DNA of 64,000 bases from Bacillota bacterium (GTDB taxonomy: Bacteria > Bacillota > Clostridia > Acetivibrionales > JAEXSP01). This document shows, piece by piece, positions 1 through 9,575 of this stretch. The stretch lies in NCBI GenBank assembly GCA_023453795.1, contig JAEXSP010000045.1:1-64000 (forward strand). Direction: 5' to 3'. Below the pieces are notes generated by a model. It was given only the letters and a program-made list of their open reading frames with translations, did not search any database and was not told the DNA's origin. The position numbers and the translations under genes are program-made. Every line of letters starts with the position of its first letter. The first letter of the stretch is position 1.

Positions 1-2
1 AA

Positions 3-3000
3 TTTGCACCTGATGAACTGATTAATCGCCAGCAGATGGCAGTATTCTTTGTACGCTATTTTGAGACCTTTGGTGTGGACTACGAAACCGGGGCCAAAAT
101 CACCACGACTCCGGCAGATATCGACAAAGTTGCCGATTATGCCAAAGCTGCCGTTTTGAAGTTGTGGAAAACCGGCTTGCTGGCCGGTGACGGAGTGAAT
201 TTTAATCCTCTGGGCAATGCCAGCCGTGCACAGGCTGCAACGCTGTGTATGCGTACCGACAAGGTAGTGGAGACCTGGTACAGGGAGCCTGGCGTCCCGT
301 CTGACAAAGCCAGCGTTGATCCGGGCGCAGAGCAGAAGCCTCAGACGCCGGATTCTTCCACCGACGGTTCCACCAGTGGTTCCACCGGCGGTTCCACTGG
401 CGGTTCCACCGGCGGAAGCACCACGACCTATTATAAAGTAACCTTTGTCATTGACTCCAAAAGTGAGGAGAAGGTGTATCCAAAGGATACCCTGCTGAGC
501 ACCCTGCCCATTCCCACCCTCACCGGAAAGGTATTTTTGGGTTGGTATCACGATGCAGGAAAAACGAATCCGGTGGCCGATGATGAAAAGCTGACCGCTA
601 ATACCACACTGTACGCAAAGCTTACGGATGCCGTCGCATTGGATGAGGGGGGCGCCCCCAACTTCGTCAGTGCGTTGGATCAAGTGTCAGGCTTTTCCAT
701 ACCTGTGAAGAAGACTGACGGCGCGCCAATTCTCGGAACAGATTTTAAATTCCGTAACATCACCGCCCCCGATAAAACCCCCGAAACGAAGAGCGCTGCC
801 GAAGACGAGATGAATACCGAGACCGTTAAGGTCGAAGGCAGCGGCGGAGGCTGGATCATATCTTCTGCAAGGGGCGGCTTCACCCCCGGCCATACCTATC
901 AAATTGAACTGATAAGTGATGCCGTGATCTATGATGACAGCGCAGCTGCTTTTGAAGATTTTAAAGCAGCCCATGGTCAGGAGAATGTAGCCCAGGTGCG
1001 CTTCTTTAACTTCAGCATCGAAAAGGACGGCACCCTGAATCTGAAGCTGAACGACGACATCAAGTTTATTGGCGTGGATAAGCTAAATCCGGCAGACGGT
1101 GCAAGCCTCATGGAGTATGCCGGTCTGTATCTGGCCAGCACAGATGAACAGGGCAATACCACCTACACCGCTAACGAAGGAAGCGGCAGCTTTACATACA
1201 CCGGCAGCGACATTAAGGTGGGCGACATTGTTTCCATTTACACCGGCACCAAGCCCACAGAGCGCAAGCCGGAGAAAGGAACGGCAAACAAAACCAATAA
1301 CGAGGATGTCTCCTATGTGAAGATCACCGTAATCGACGGCAGCACCTATTACTATGTGGCCGCCGAGGCGGAGGAAGTGATCTTCAAGCCGGATGTGCTG
1401 CCCATTGACGTAGATGCCAGTGAGAAAACCGGTTGGACAAAGAGCGGCACATCGGTGGTCATCAATAACGACAAACTAAATTTCGCCACCGGTTATGAAA
1501 AAATGGGCCTGAGTGCCGAAACCACCGTGGATAAGGGCGACTATTTGGCTTTTTATACCGGTGACTTTGGACAGGATGACGCAAAGGATCAAGCCTACGG
1601 TGAGATTATAAACATCGCCGTTAATGGAGATACCACCATCATTACCTATAAAGAGGTAAGCGAAAATCAGGTTATGTCCGCAATGGATATGTATGATGAG
1701 ACACAGCTTACTGAAGCTGAGATCCAGGCCGCCATCAATGAAAGCAAGGATGAGATACAGCAGATCATCGAAGCCCAGCTTATGGAGAGCGACTTCTTTG
1801 ATGACGCGGGTGAATATCTCGCCGGGCTGGCCCTCCAGACCGACGAGGTTCGGGAGGTCTTTGGCGACGGCATGACTCTGTCCGACTGCACCATCACCTA
1901 TGCAGACGGCACACCCTTGGGTTCGAGTGATCTGGCGCTGATGGGCAACATCATTGACAAGGAGCAGGACGGCAGGAAGCCAAAAGCTTCTGTCTCTATT
2001 TCAACGAAACTGTCTCATTTTGATCAGACCATAATTGGACCAGGACTGCGTGTGGAGGTTGTTGTGACCTATGCCTTCAAGATCCAAAAGAAAGGCAGCA
2101 GCACGGTCATGGAAGTCAATCTAAATGCTTTCTTCGAGCAGGAGCTTACCATCGGCTTTAGTGTCAGTGGCGGCGCCGTTTGGAAGTGGAAATGGATTTT
2201 CCCCTATATTGCTGATTTCCGTATGAACGGTAATCTGGATATTGGTACATACACCGGCATTGGTATCACAGCCACCGCCAAGCTAAGTCAGGATGAGCCT
2301 GAGGGTATGGACTGGCCCAAACGAGTCCAAGAGGCCGCTAAAGAGAGGAAAATTATCAATCTGAGTGAATCCATCAAGGAAAAGATGGAGCTTGTCAATA
2401 TGGTTCTTCCTGAGTCAGAGGCCTCCGCCAGCGGCGGCCTGGCTGAGAAGTATGCGGCGTTTATGGACGATGCCAATGAGGACTGGGTAGATCTGATCAC
2501 AGTCAAACTTATAGACCTGCACGGCGCAGTGGACCCGCTCCATATCCTGGCCTACGGCCTACAGGTGGATTTCGTGGTTTCGGCCAACCTGAATGTGGCC
2601 ATCGGTATGACCTTCCAGTACGAAAATCTCAAGCGTCACTCCTTCACCCTCTCCCTTAACAGCAAGAAGGCGGACAGCGAAACCGTGGATATATCCACCA
2701 ACGGCTACCAGTTTGACTTCTATGTCATGGGCAGCATCGGGATGCGTGCTGGTATCCAAGCCAAAGCCACAGTGGGTCTGTTTTCCACAAAACTGGCCGG
2801 CATAGGACTTCAGATAGACGTCGGGGCCTACGCACGACTGTGGGGCTACTTCTATTACCATCTTGAAAACTGGAAGATAGACGGGAAATGGCAAAAGGAG
2901 AGCAGCTATTCCGGTGCGGTTTTTATCGAAGTAGGCGTCTACCTGGATTTGAATTTCATCGCCGAGGTACTCAATGGCAAATACTCCTACGCACCTACCA

Positions 3001-6000
3001 TCTACGCTAAGGAGTGGCCCTTCTGGTCGGCGGGACAGCGGGAAAATGTCTATGACTTCGCCTACAAGGATGGCCCGACCTACAACATTTTGAATGTCAA
3101 CACCTACACTATCCCCAGCGTCGTCTATGATATGCTCTGGATGGATCTCACGACAGGTAAGATGGAAGAATCCAACATCAAGAACTACGATAGCGACACT
3201 GCTACCGGCAGCGACGACGAACTGCGGTTCGCCGTAGAATTGTCCAATGCCAATTTCACCTATGATCCGACCACGAACCAAATCACCATCGACACTGTAA
3301 CAGTAGAGAGGGCACAAAGCTGTGAAATGACCATTACATGGAAGAACGCACCTCTGGCCGGTTCTTCCGAGGTAATCAGCCGAACCATCACACTCAATTG
3401 GAGCACCGATATAAACAAGAGCGTTATCACCTTTGAATCCAATGGCGGCTCCGCAGTGGACATGCTCGTCATGCTCGCTGATACGGATATCAGTCAAAAA
3501 ATGCCTCAGGCCCCCAAAAGGACCGGTTACATCTTCAGCGGCTGGTACACCGAGCGGGATTGTCTCAATGAATTCAAAGCCACCACCATGCCGGAGGGCC
3601 ATACCACGCTGTATGCTAAGTGGGTGCCGGATCGTGTGCTTTATACCGTGGAGCATTATAGAAAAGAGCTTGACGGAAAATATGTGCTGCTGAAAACCGA
3701 TAGACTACGGGGTTATACCGGTGACTTGACCAGCGCTGCCCCCGTGAGCTATGCAGGATTTACGGCGCAGCAACCCAAGCAGCAGACTATTGCTCCAGAG
3801 GGATCCACCCGCATTTTAATTTACTATGATCGCAACTCCTATGAACTGAAATTTGTGTTGTACGAGGACAATGATATAACCATAAATATGCCCTACGGAT
3901 CCACCATCGTCCCGCCCTCCTATCCCTATAAGCAGGGCTACACCTTCGCCGGTTGGGACAAGATTGTCCGTTCAACCATGCCCGATTCTGCGCTGACCTA
4001 CACTGCGCAGTGGGCGCCAAGTACGGATACGTACTATAGGGTGAAGCATTACACAGAGAACCTGGACGGAACCTTTGCGCTGGCAGAAACGGAAGGAAAG
4101 TCCGGCACTACGGGCAGGAGCACCAATGCAACGAACAAGACCTTCACCGGATTTACGGTGAAGAAGCCCATCACCCAAAAGACCATCCTGCCTGACGGCA
4201 GCACCGTTGTGGAGATCTACTACGATCGCAACAGTCACCTCCTGTCATGGAACTTCAATGGCGGGGAAGTGCCTGCCGGTACATCCTATACCTACGGAAC
4301 TGTAAAATACGGCACGACCATAGTGATGCCCACGCTCACCCGCACCGGGTATGCTTTTAGCGGCTGGTATACGAATTCAGGGCTGACCAATAGATACTAT
4401 CCAACAACCATGCCCGATGCCCCATTGACCCTCTATGCCAAATGGGTGGAGGGCCAGACCACCTATACGGTCAAGCACATCAGACAGGCGTATGATGGAA
4501 CGTTCCCCGAAAGCGGTGAATTGGTGGAAACCCAAACGCTGTACGGCAAAACAGGAGACTTCACAAACGCCACGGCCAGGAGCTATACCGGTTACAGGAA
4601 ACCGAACGTCTACAACAATCAGACCATTGCGGCCGACGGCAGCACTGTTGTGGAGCTTAAGTATAATGCCTACTCATACACGGTATACTTTGGCGGTAAT
4701 GGGCCCGATAGGGGAAACACGCCCTCCCAAACTTTCTTGCACGGGGACCCCAGTGGCTTGCATGCCAACGGCTATGAAAAAGCCAATCATGCCTTTACCA
4801 GTTGGAACACGAGAGAAAACGGAACAGGTATAGGTTATGCCGACGGAGCACCGGTCATGGACTTGGTTTCCCGAATGGATTCGTCCTTAACCCTTACCCT
4901 CTACGCCCAGTGGAAGTTCGACCACGTAATAGTGTCCTTTTATTCTAACCCAGGCAATGGTAGCTCCACCCCAACGACTGCCGCCAGCATTAAGGTGCCC
5001 TATGGCGGCACCTATGGCACATTGCCCGTGGTGAGCCGAGCCGGTTATACATTTGCCGGCTGGTATACAAATACAAATTACCTCACGTTGATAACTTCGG
5101 GTACCAAGGTGACGTCCACCAGCGACCATATGCTTTATGCCGCATGGCGGGCCAATAACTACAAAGTGGATTTCAACGAGAACGAAGGTAGCGGCACAAT
5201 GGCAGCTCAGACCTTCTACTATGATGACCCGGTGGAATACCTGACCCCCAACGCGTTTACCAGACCCGGCTATACCTTTAACGGCTGGAACACAAAGGCG
5301 GACGGCAGCGGTAGAAGCTATGCAAACAGAGCCGCTGTCAGAAACCTGACCGGCACGGCGAACGACGTTGTTACCCTCTACGCACAATGGAAAGCCAACA
5401 CCTACACTGTGAAATTTAACGCGAACCTCGGAAGCGGCACCATGGAAGATCAGACCTTCTTATATGGAGAAACCAAGGCTTTGACCGCCAATACGTTTAC
5501 CAGAGCCTTCTACGCCTTCAACGGCTGGAACACAAAGGCAGACGGTAGCGGCATACCTTATGCGAATACGGCCGCTGTCTCGAACCTGACCGACACACCC
5601 AATGGCATTGTTACCCTTTACGCACAGTGGAAGGTAGACGCCACCACTGTTACATTTAATTCTAACAAGGGCAGCGGCAGCTCCCAACCGACCGCCGCCA
5701 AAAGTATTTTGGTAAACTATGGCGAAGCCTATGGCACACTTCCCACAGTGAGCCGCAGCGGATATACCTTCGACGGTTGGTATACTGAAGCAAGTGGCGG
5801 CACAGAGGTGACGGAGACGACCAAGGTGGAGAACGCCGGGGATCATGTCCTCTATGCGCACTGGACAGCTCACTCATACACAGTGGTGTTCAACGGCAAC
5901 GGCAACGATGGTGGCTCTATGGAGGGACACCTGACCTTTACCTATGACGTGGAGCAGACCCTGACACCCAACGTGTTTACTCGAACCGGTCATACCTTCG

Positions 6001-7139
6001 ACGGCTGGAACACAAAGGAGAACGGCTTCGGCACAGCCTATAAAGACAAAGCAACGGTCAAAAACCTGACCGGCGAGGCGAACGGAAGTGTTATCCTCTA
6101 TGCACAATGGACGGACAACTCCAACGCCGTTCAAATTGGTACAGAGGTTTACCCTACCCTGCAAGCGGGAATTGAAGCAGCTAAGAATGGAGAGACCATT
6201 CAGATGCTGAGAGACATCAAAGAGAATGTTGAAATCCCTAGCTGGCACCCCAGGTCATTCACCCTTGACCTTAACGGTAAAACGCTGGATGGCGGCGAAC
6301 GTCGCGCCATCACTAAATTAGGCTTACCACATTCCGGTGTCATAACTATCACCGATACCGCAGGTGGCGGCAAGATCACGAGTGCGGATCCAGACCCAAC
6401 CCGCGGCACTATTGCTTGGGCAATCAACATTAATTCAGGCCTTAACATCCAAGGGGGTACTATAGAAAATACCCACGAAAACGGCAATGCGATTTATAAC
6501 AATGGCTATGGTAACATAAACATTTCGGGCGGCACCGTAGAGGCTTCCGGAGGCATTGCCATTAACAACATTGAAAGAGGCGCTGTAAACATTTCTGGTG
6601 GCACAGTGAGATCAAAAAGCATAGCAATTTACAACAAATATGATGCACCATTAAACATTTCGGGCGGCACGGTATCTAGCACCAATGGTAACGCGATTGT
6701 CGGTGAAACCTACGGAAAAATTACTATAAGTGGCACAGCTACAGTCGTCAGTGATGCATCCTTTGAAGACGCCCCTCTCTCCAACAGTACTATTCTTCTG
6801 AAGGGTTCCCAAAATGAGCTGAGAATTACCGATAATGCTACTGTGGCGAACGCTAGGGGAAGTGCAATTCTTAGCATGGGCAGCAAGATTTACATCAGCG
6901 GCACGGCAATGGTCACCAGTGCCAATCCATCCGACAAACGCGGTACGATTACGTTTGATATGAGCTATGGTAATATACTTGCGAACGTGTTGGAAATCAC
7001 CGGAGGTACGGTGGAAAATACCGATGCGAATGGCACTGCGGTTTATTACACTACCGACGTAGGGAGAACTACAATCCCAAAAGGCTCGTTTGTTGTCATC
7101 AGGGGAGGAGGCATGGCCATAAACAAAGAGATAGACTGA
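3..7139 (+). CDS. Giant SLH-anchored repeat surface protein (5' partial, 3' end anomalous)
   Basis: The frame is open from base 3, so the N-terminus lies outside the window; the first in-window ATG is at 36. Domains in order, numbered from that ATG: S-layer homology sequence (1-90), a Ser/Thr/Gly linker with repeated GGST units (about 105-135), one InlB-B/Flg_new-like module (about 137-196), about 900 residues I do not recognise, then alternating MucBP-like and InlB-B-type modules with GYTFxGWxT and LYAxW signatures (about 1130-2030), and finally short repeats of the NISGGTV type, as in beta-helix surface proteins (2040 to the end). The SLH domain implies attachment to cell-wall polymers and export; adhesion is inference. 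Base composition is clearly richer in G+C than the rest of the window. The frame ends abruptly within a repeat at the junction with the GH10 fragment, so the true C-terminus is probably missing. Confidence 0.85.
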   Translation, partial: FAPDELINRQQMAVFFVRYFETFGVDYETGAKITTTPADIDKVADYAKAAVLKLWKTGLLAGDGVNFNPLGNASRAQAATLCMRTDKVVETWYREPGVPSDKASVDPGAEQKPQTPDSSTDGSTSGSTGGSTGGSTGGSTTTYYKVTFVIDSKSEEKVYPKDTLLSTLPIPTLTGKVFLGWYHDAGKTNPVADDEKLTANTTLYAKLTDAVALDEGGAPNFVSALDQVSGFSIPVKKTDGAPILGTDFKFRNITAPDKTPETKSAAEDEMNTETVKVEGSGGGWIISSARGGFTPGHTYQIELISDAVIYDDSAAAFEDFKAAHGQENVAQVRFFNFSIEKDGTLNLKLNDDIKFIGVDKLNPADGASLMEYAGLYLASTDEQGNTTYTANEGSGSFTYTGSDIKVGDIVSIYTGTKPTERKPEKGTANKTNNEDVSYVKITVIDGSTYYYVAAEAEEVIFKPDVLPIDVDASEKTGWTKSGTSVVINNDKLNFATGYEKMGLSAETTVDKGDYLAFYTGDFGQDDAKDQAYGEIINIAVNGDTTIITYKEVSENQVMSAMDMYDETQLTEAEIQAAINESKDEIQQIIEAQLMESDFFDDAGEYLAGLALQTDEVREVFGDGMTLSDCTITYADGTPLGSSDLALMGNIIDKEQDGRKPKASVSISTKLSHFDQTIIGPGLRVEVVVTYAFKIQKKGSSTVMEVNLNAFFEQELTIGFSVSGGAVWKWKWIFPYIADFRMNGNLDIGTYTGIGITATAKLSQDEPEGMDWPKRVQEAAKERKIINLSESIKEKMELVNMVLPESEASASGGLAEKYAAFMDDANEDWVDLITVKLIDLHGAVDPLHILAYGLQVDFVVSANLNVAIGMTFQYENLKRHSFTLSLNSKKADSETVDISTNGYQFDFYVMGSIGMRAGIQAKATVGLFSTKLAGIGLQIDVGAYARLWGYFYYHLENWKIDGKWQKESSYSGAVFIEVGVYLDLNFIAEVLNGKYSYAPTIYAKEWPFWSAGQRENVYDFAYKDGPTYNILNVNTYTIPSVVYDMLWMDLTTGKMEESNIKNYDSDTATGSDDELRFAVELSNANFTYDPTTNQITIDTVTVERAQSCEMTITWKNAPLAGSSEVISRTITLNWSTDINKSVITFESNGGSAVDMLVMLADTDISQKMPQAPKRTGYIFSGWYTERDCLNEFKATTMPEGHTTLYAKWVPDRVLYTVEHYRKELDGKYVLLKTDRLRGYTGDLTSAAPVSYAGFTAQQPKQQTIAPEGSTRILIYYDRNSYELKFVLYEDNDITINMPYGSTIVPPSYPYKQGYTFAGWDKIVRSTMPDSALTYTAQWAPSTDTYYRVKHYTENLDGTFALAETEGKSGTTGRSTNATNKTFTGFTVKKPITQKTILPDGSTVVEIYYDRNSHLLSWNFNGGEVPAGTSYTYGTVKYGTTIVMPTLTRTGYAFSGWYTNSGLTNRYYPTTMPDAPLTLYAKWVEGQTTYTVKHIRQAYDGTFPESGELVETQTLYGKTGDFTNATARSYTGYRKPNVYNNQTIAADGSTVVELKYNAYSYTVYFGGNGPDRGNTPSQTFLHGDPSGLHANGYEKANHAFTSWNTRENGTGIGYADGAPVMDLVSRMDSSLTLTLYAQWKFDHVIVSFYSNPGNGSSTPTTAASIKVPYGGTYGTLPVVSRAGYTFAGWYTNTNYLTLITSGTKVTSTSDHMLYAAWRANNYKVDFNENEGSGTMAAQTFYYDDPVEYLTPNAFTRPGYTFNGWNTKADGSGRSYANRAAVRNLTGTANDVVTLYAQWKANTYTVKFNANLGSGTMEDQTFLYGETKALTANTFTRAFYAFNGWNTKADGSGIPYANTAAVSNLTDTPNGIVTLYAQWKVDATTVTFNSNKGSGSSQPTAAKSILVNYGEAYGTLPTVSRSGYTFDGWYTEASGGTEVTETTKVENAGDHVLYAHWTAHSYTVVFNGNGNDGGSMEGHLTFTYDVEQTLTPNVFTRTGHTFDGWNTKENGFGTAYKDKATVKNLTGEANGSVILYAQWTDNSNAVQIGTEVYPTLQAGIEAAKNGETIQMLRDIKENVEIPSWHPRSFTLDLNGKTLDGGERRAITKLGLPHSGVITITDTAGGGKITSADPDPTRGTIAWAININSGLNIQGGTIENTHENGNAIYNNGYGNINISGGTVEASGGIAINNIERGAVNISGGTVRSKSIAIYNKYDAPLNISGGTVSSTNGNAIVGETYGKITISGTATVVSDASFEDAPLSNSTILLKGSQNELRITDNATVANARGSAILSMGSKIYISGTAMVTSANPSDKRGTITFDMSYGNILANVLEITGGTVENTDANGTAVYYTTDVGRTTIPKGSFVVIRGGGMAINKEID

Positions 7140-7140
7140 T
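7120..7140. other. Junction between two broken genes
   Basis: The glycine-rich repeat homology of the giant protein runs to about base 7128. GH10 homology starts at about 7130 in a different frame: codons from 7130 read DRLINFAKANN, a typical GH10 segment, before the first ATG at 7163. Neither gene is complete here and nothing separates them. Composition also changes at this point. This is a recombination or deletion scar, or an assembly join. Confidence 0.75.
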
Positions 7141-7162
7141 AAACTTTGCAAAAGCAAATAAT

Positions 7163-8122
7163 ATGATTGTTCATGGACATGCTTTTGTATGGCATAAGTA
7201 TAATCCTTCCTGGGTAGATGGAACCAAAAGTATGATGGAATCATACATAAATACCGTCGGTACATATTTTAAAGGCAGGATTTATGCGTGGGATGTTGTA
7301 AATGAAGCATTTCAGCGTGACGGCTCATACCGTATTAATGCAATTGGAAGCGGGGGACAGGATGGAGCTTCTATCTTTGGTCAAAGGCAAACCAAACAAT
7401 ACATTGAGGATGCGTTCATAGCTGCAAGAAAGGCTGACCCGAATGCCAAATTAATCTATAATGATTATGATCTGGAAACCAGGGATGCCAAATTCGATGC
7501 TGTTTATACAATGGTAAAGGATTTTAAAGCCCGTAACATTCCGATTAACGGTGTGGGCTTCCAAATGCATTTGGGGCCAAGTTTTACTGAAACAGATGCT
7601 AAAAGCTTTGCAGATAAAATGCAGAAGTTGGCTGATATTGGTATTGAAAGCTATGTAACTGAAATGGATGTGGGATGTCCGGATTCAACGCAGTCTGGAC
7701 TGCAAAAACAGGCAGATATATACGGCTGGATTGCAAAAGCATGTATAGCTCAACCTTATTGCAGGGCTCTTCAAGTATGGGGCATAAGAGATTCCCAGTC
7801 GTGGCGTATAAATCCTGATGACCCTGTTGACAGAGCAATAGCTCCATTGATTTTTAATGACAATGGTCAAAAAAAACCGGCATATTACGCAATACAAAAA
7901 GCTTTAGATGACGCTTTAAATGCTAAACAGGTCGTCGAAGGGGATGCTAATGGAGATGGTGCATTTGATGCCCTTGATTTGGCAGCATTTAAAATGATTT
8001 TATTAAATCCAAACATTAATAAATATGAGTTTTGGAAAGAAGCCTCAGATTTAAATAAGGATGGAGCGAATGATGCATTAGATTTAGCAGCAATGAAAGT
8101 GAAGCTTCTTGAACGCAGGTAA
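7163..8122 (+). CDS. GH10 endo-xylanase with C-terminal type I dockerin, N-terminally truncated
   Basis: Would cleave beta-1,4-xylan as a secreted cellulosomal enzyme. Numbered from ATG 7163, the GH10 barrel begins at the HGHAFVWH strand. The acid/base glutamate is E48 (WDVVNE) and the nucleophile is E167 (VTEMD). Two calcium-loop dockerin repeats follow at about 258-280 and 295-317, each with the D-x-N-x-DG pattern, so the product should bind a cohesin. The signal peptide and roughly the first quarter to third of the catalytic domain are absent. In-frame homology extends back only to about 7130, where the giant surface-protein gene intervenes. There is no ribosome binding site before ATG 7163. 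As it stands this is a pseudogene or an assembly artefact, although the remaining sequence is intact. Confidence 0.88.
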   Translation: MIVHGHAFVWHKYNPSWVDGTKSMMESYINTVGTYFKGRIYAWDVVNEAFQRDGSYRINAIGSGGQDGASIFGQRQTKQYIEDAFIAARKADPNAKLIYNDYDLETRDAKFDAVYTMVKDFKARNIPINGVGFQMHLGPSFTETDAKSFADKMQKLADIGIESYVTEMDVGCPDSTQSGLQKQADIYGWIAKACIAQPYCRALQVWGIRDSQSWRINPDDPVDRAIAPLIFNDNGQKKPAYYAIQKALDDALNAKQVVEGDANGDGAFDALDLAAFKMILLNPNINKYEFWKEASDLNKDGANDALDLAAMKVKLLERR

Positions 8123-8125
8123 AAT

Positions 8126-8171
8126 AAAGGCCCTGCTCTATTTGTAGGAATGCAAATAAAGCAGGGCCTTT
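8126..8171 (+). terminator. Long hairpin after the xylanase gene
   Basis: Arms of 19 bases (8126-8144 and 8153-8171) pair with a single mismatch around a short loop. There is no long T run, so it may act as a bidirectional terminator or an mRNA-stabilising hairpin. Confidence 0.6.
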
Positions 8172-8217
8172 GCGATTTGATCCGTTAAAATAGCAGAAAA
8201 TAGTAAGGTCTGCTGAG

Positions 8218-8250
8218 AGCCCACTTGAAAACAGGTTGGGCTTTTGTTTT
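8218..8250 (+). terminator. Probable intrinsic terminator
   Basis: AGCCCA (8218-8223) pairs with TGGGCT (8237-8242), followed by a T-rich tract. It lies between the xylanase hairpin and the sigma-factor promoter region. Confidence 0.5.
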
Positions 8251-8254
8251 ATTT

Positions 8255-8283
8255 TTGACGAGCATACAGTAATGAATTAATAT
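8255..8283 (+). promoter_or_regulatory. Sigma-A-type promoter candidate upstream of the ECF operon
   Basis: TTGACG at 8255-8260, a 17-base spacer and TAATAT at 8278-8283. It would give a leader of about 155 bases. I found no convincing ECF-type autoregulatory promoter in the gap. Confidence 0.4.
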
Positions 8284-8445
8284 TAAAGATAAGTACAGGA
8301 ACTTATAACTGGTTGTTTCCAAATCAATAGCTTTGGCATTATAATGATAGTGCAGGAATTTAATAAATTTAATATTAAATTGAGTTCAGACATGGAGCAC
8401 AAAATCTCGTACAATGTAAGTAGTAGGAAAAGAGGTGAAAACTGA

Positions 8446-8997
8446 TTGGAAATGTCTGATTATGAAATTATTCAGTCTTGTTTGGACGGAAACCACGAGG
8501 CTTTTTCAGAACTGATAACAAGATATAAGAAACTGATTTTCAGCGTTATATATAATATGATCCGGGACAAACAAGATTTAAACGACATTGCCCAGGAGGT
8601 TTTCATAAAGATTTATAAATCTCTGGACAAATATAATCCGGAGTACAAGTTTTCTACATGGTCGGTAAAGATAGCCACAAACTACTGCCTTGATACGCTA
8701 AGGAAGAAAAATGTCGATCAGGTTCCGATAGAGGAGATATCAGAAGTCTCAAGCCACGATACTCCGGAGGAAAAGTACATCAAAAAGGAACGAAGCGAAA
8801 AAATCCGGAAGGCAATAGAGGAGTTGCCGGAGAAATACAAAGTACCAATCATCCTGTTCCATAAAAACGGACTCTCCTATGAAGAAATTACGGAGATATT
8901 AAAGGAACCGATGACAATTATAAAAAACAGATTATACAGGGCCAGACTGATGTTGAGGGATAAGCTGGCGGAAGACAGGAAGGAGGAGGTTTTATGA
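8446..8997 (+). CDS. ECF (extracytoplasmic function) RNA polymerase sigma factor
   Basis: 183 residues, a normal ECF length. The region 2 core, about residues 20-85, contains the DLNDIAQEVFIKIYKSL motif that contacts core polymerase and the -10 element. Region 4, about 125-175, has a helix-turn-helix (LSYEEITEIL). Start chosen as TTG 8446 because AGAGGTG at 8431-8437 sits 8 bases upstream; the ATG two codons later would be too far away. The stop overlaps the next gene's ATG by four bases (ATGA), giving translational coupling to its likely anti-sigma factor. It should respond to envelope stress and probably drives the downstream membrane-protein gene; that target is inference. Confidence 0.93.
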   Translation: MEMSDYEIIQSCLDGNHEAFSELITRYKKLIFSVIYNMIRDKQDLNDIAQEVFIKIYKSLDKYNPEYKFSTWSVKIATNYCLDTLRKKNVDQVPIEEISEVSSHDTPEEKYIKKERSEKIRKAIEELPEKYKVPIILFHKNGLSYEEITEILKEPMTIIKNRLYRARLMLRDKLAEDRKEEVL

Positions 8998-9575
8998 ATT
9001 GCAGCATTGCTCAGGAATGCATGATGAAATACTTTGACGGTAATTTAAATGATATCGAAACTGCTCAGTTCAAGCAGCATCTTAAAACATGCGAAAAGTG
9101 CAAAGAAGACTTTGAAAGCATGAAAGAAATTTTCGACAATTTAGGAGAAGACTTTGCAGCAGAGCCTCCTGAAGACTTCGAAATTAAGGTCATGGAAAAG
9201 GTTGCAATAGTAGAAGCAGACAGAAAAAAGAAGTCAGCAAGGTTTGTTGCCTTTCTATACAGCTTCGCAGCATTGATGCTTTTGGCACTTACTGTTTTCC
9301 TCATCAAAGATCTGAAGGGCATGGATACATCAGGCAATACGCTTGATGTTAATACATCCATAAATTCCTTTTCGGATATGCTTTCTGCGACATGGGAATC
9401 GGCGGAAACAGTATTCAGTGTTCTTGGAAGTGTTATAGGCGCTTTTTTACACATTATGTTTGTAGTAATTAAAAATTATTTTTATGTTTTTATAGCGCTT
9501 GCGGCTGTCTTGTTTGCTGTTGAATGGATGTTTGTAAGCCTTGTAAGAAGAAATAACGGGGGTATGGTCAGATGA
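8994..9575 (+). CDS. Zinc-finger anti-sigma factor, membrane-bound
   Basis: 193 residues. A cytoplasmic N-terminal domain carries the ZAS zinc motif H29-x3-C33-x2-C36, which in this family clamps an ECF sigma factor. One membrane helix lies at about 84-104 and two further hydrophobic segments at about 142-158 and 162-183. The section between the first two helices would be extracytoplasmic and could sense the signal. The gene overlaps the sigma gene upstream and the next gene downstream by four bases, so the three form a tightly coupled operon. No cytochrome or enzyme motif is visible. Confidence 0.88.
   Translation: MNCSIAQECMMKYFDGNLNDIETAQFKQHLKTCEKCKEDFESMKEIFDNLGEDFAAEPPEDFEIKVMEKVAIVEADRKKKSARFVAFLYSFAALMLLALTVFLIKDLKGMDTSGNTLDVNTSINSFSDMLSATWESAETVFSVLGSVIGAFLHIMFVVIKNYFYVFIALAAVLFAVEWMFVSLVRRNNGGMVR

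Noticed and set aside
355..420. Repeated GGTTCCAC-type units as a CRISPR or tandem DNA repeat
   Set aside because: They are codons of a Gly/Ser/Thr linker within the surface-protein frame, too short and without spacers.
2559..3656. Long minus-strand open frame (365 codons) inside the giant surface-protein gene, with several others at 4.9-6.2 kb
   Set aside because: They run opposite a GC-rich repetitive gene whose plus-strand frame has clear protein repeats; they show no ribosome site and no recognisable domain.
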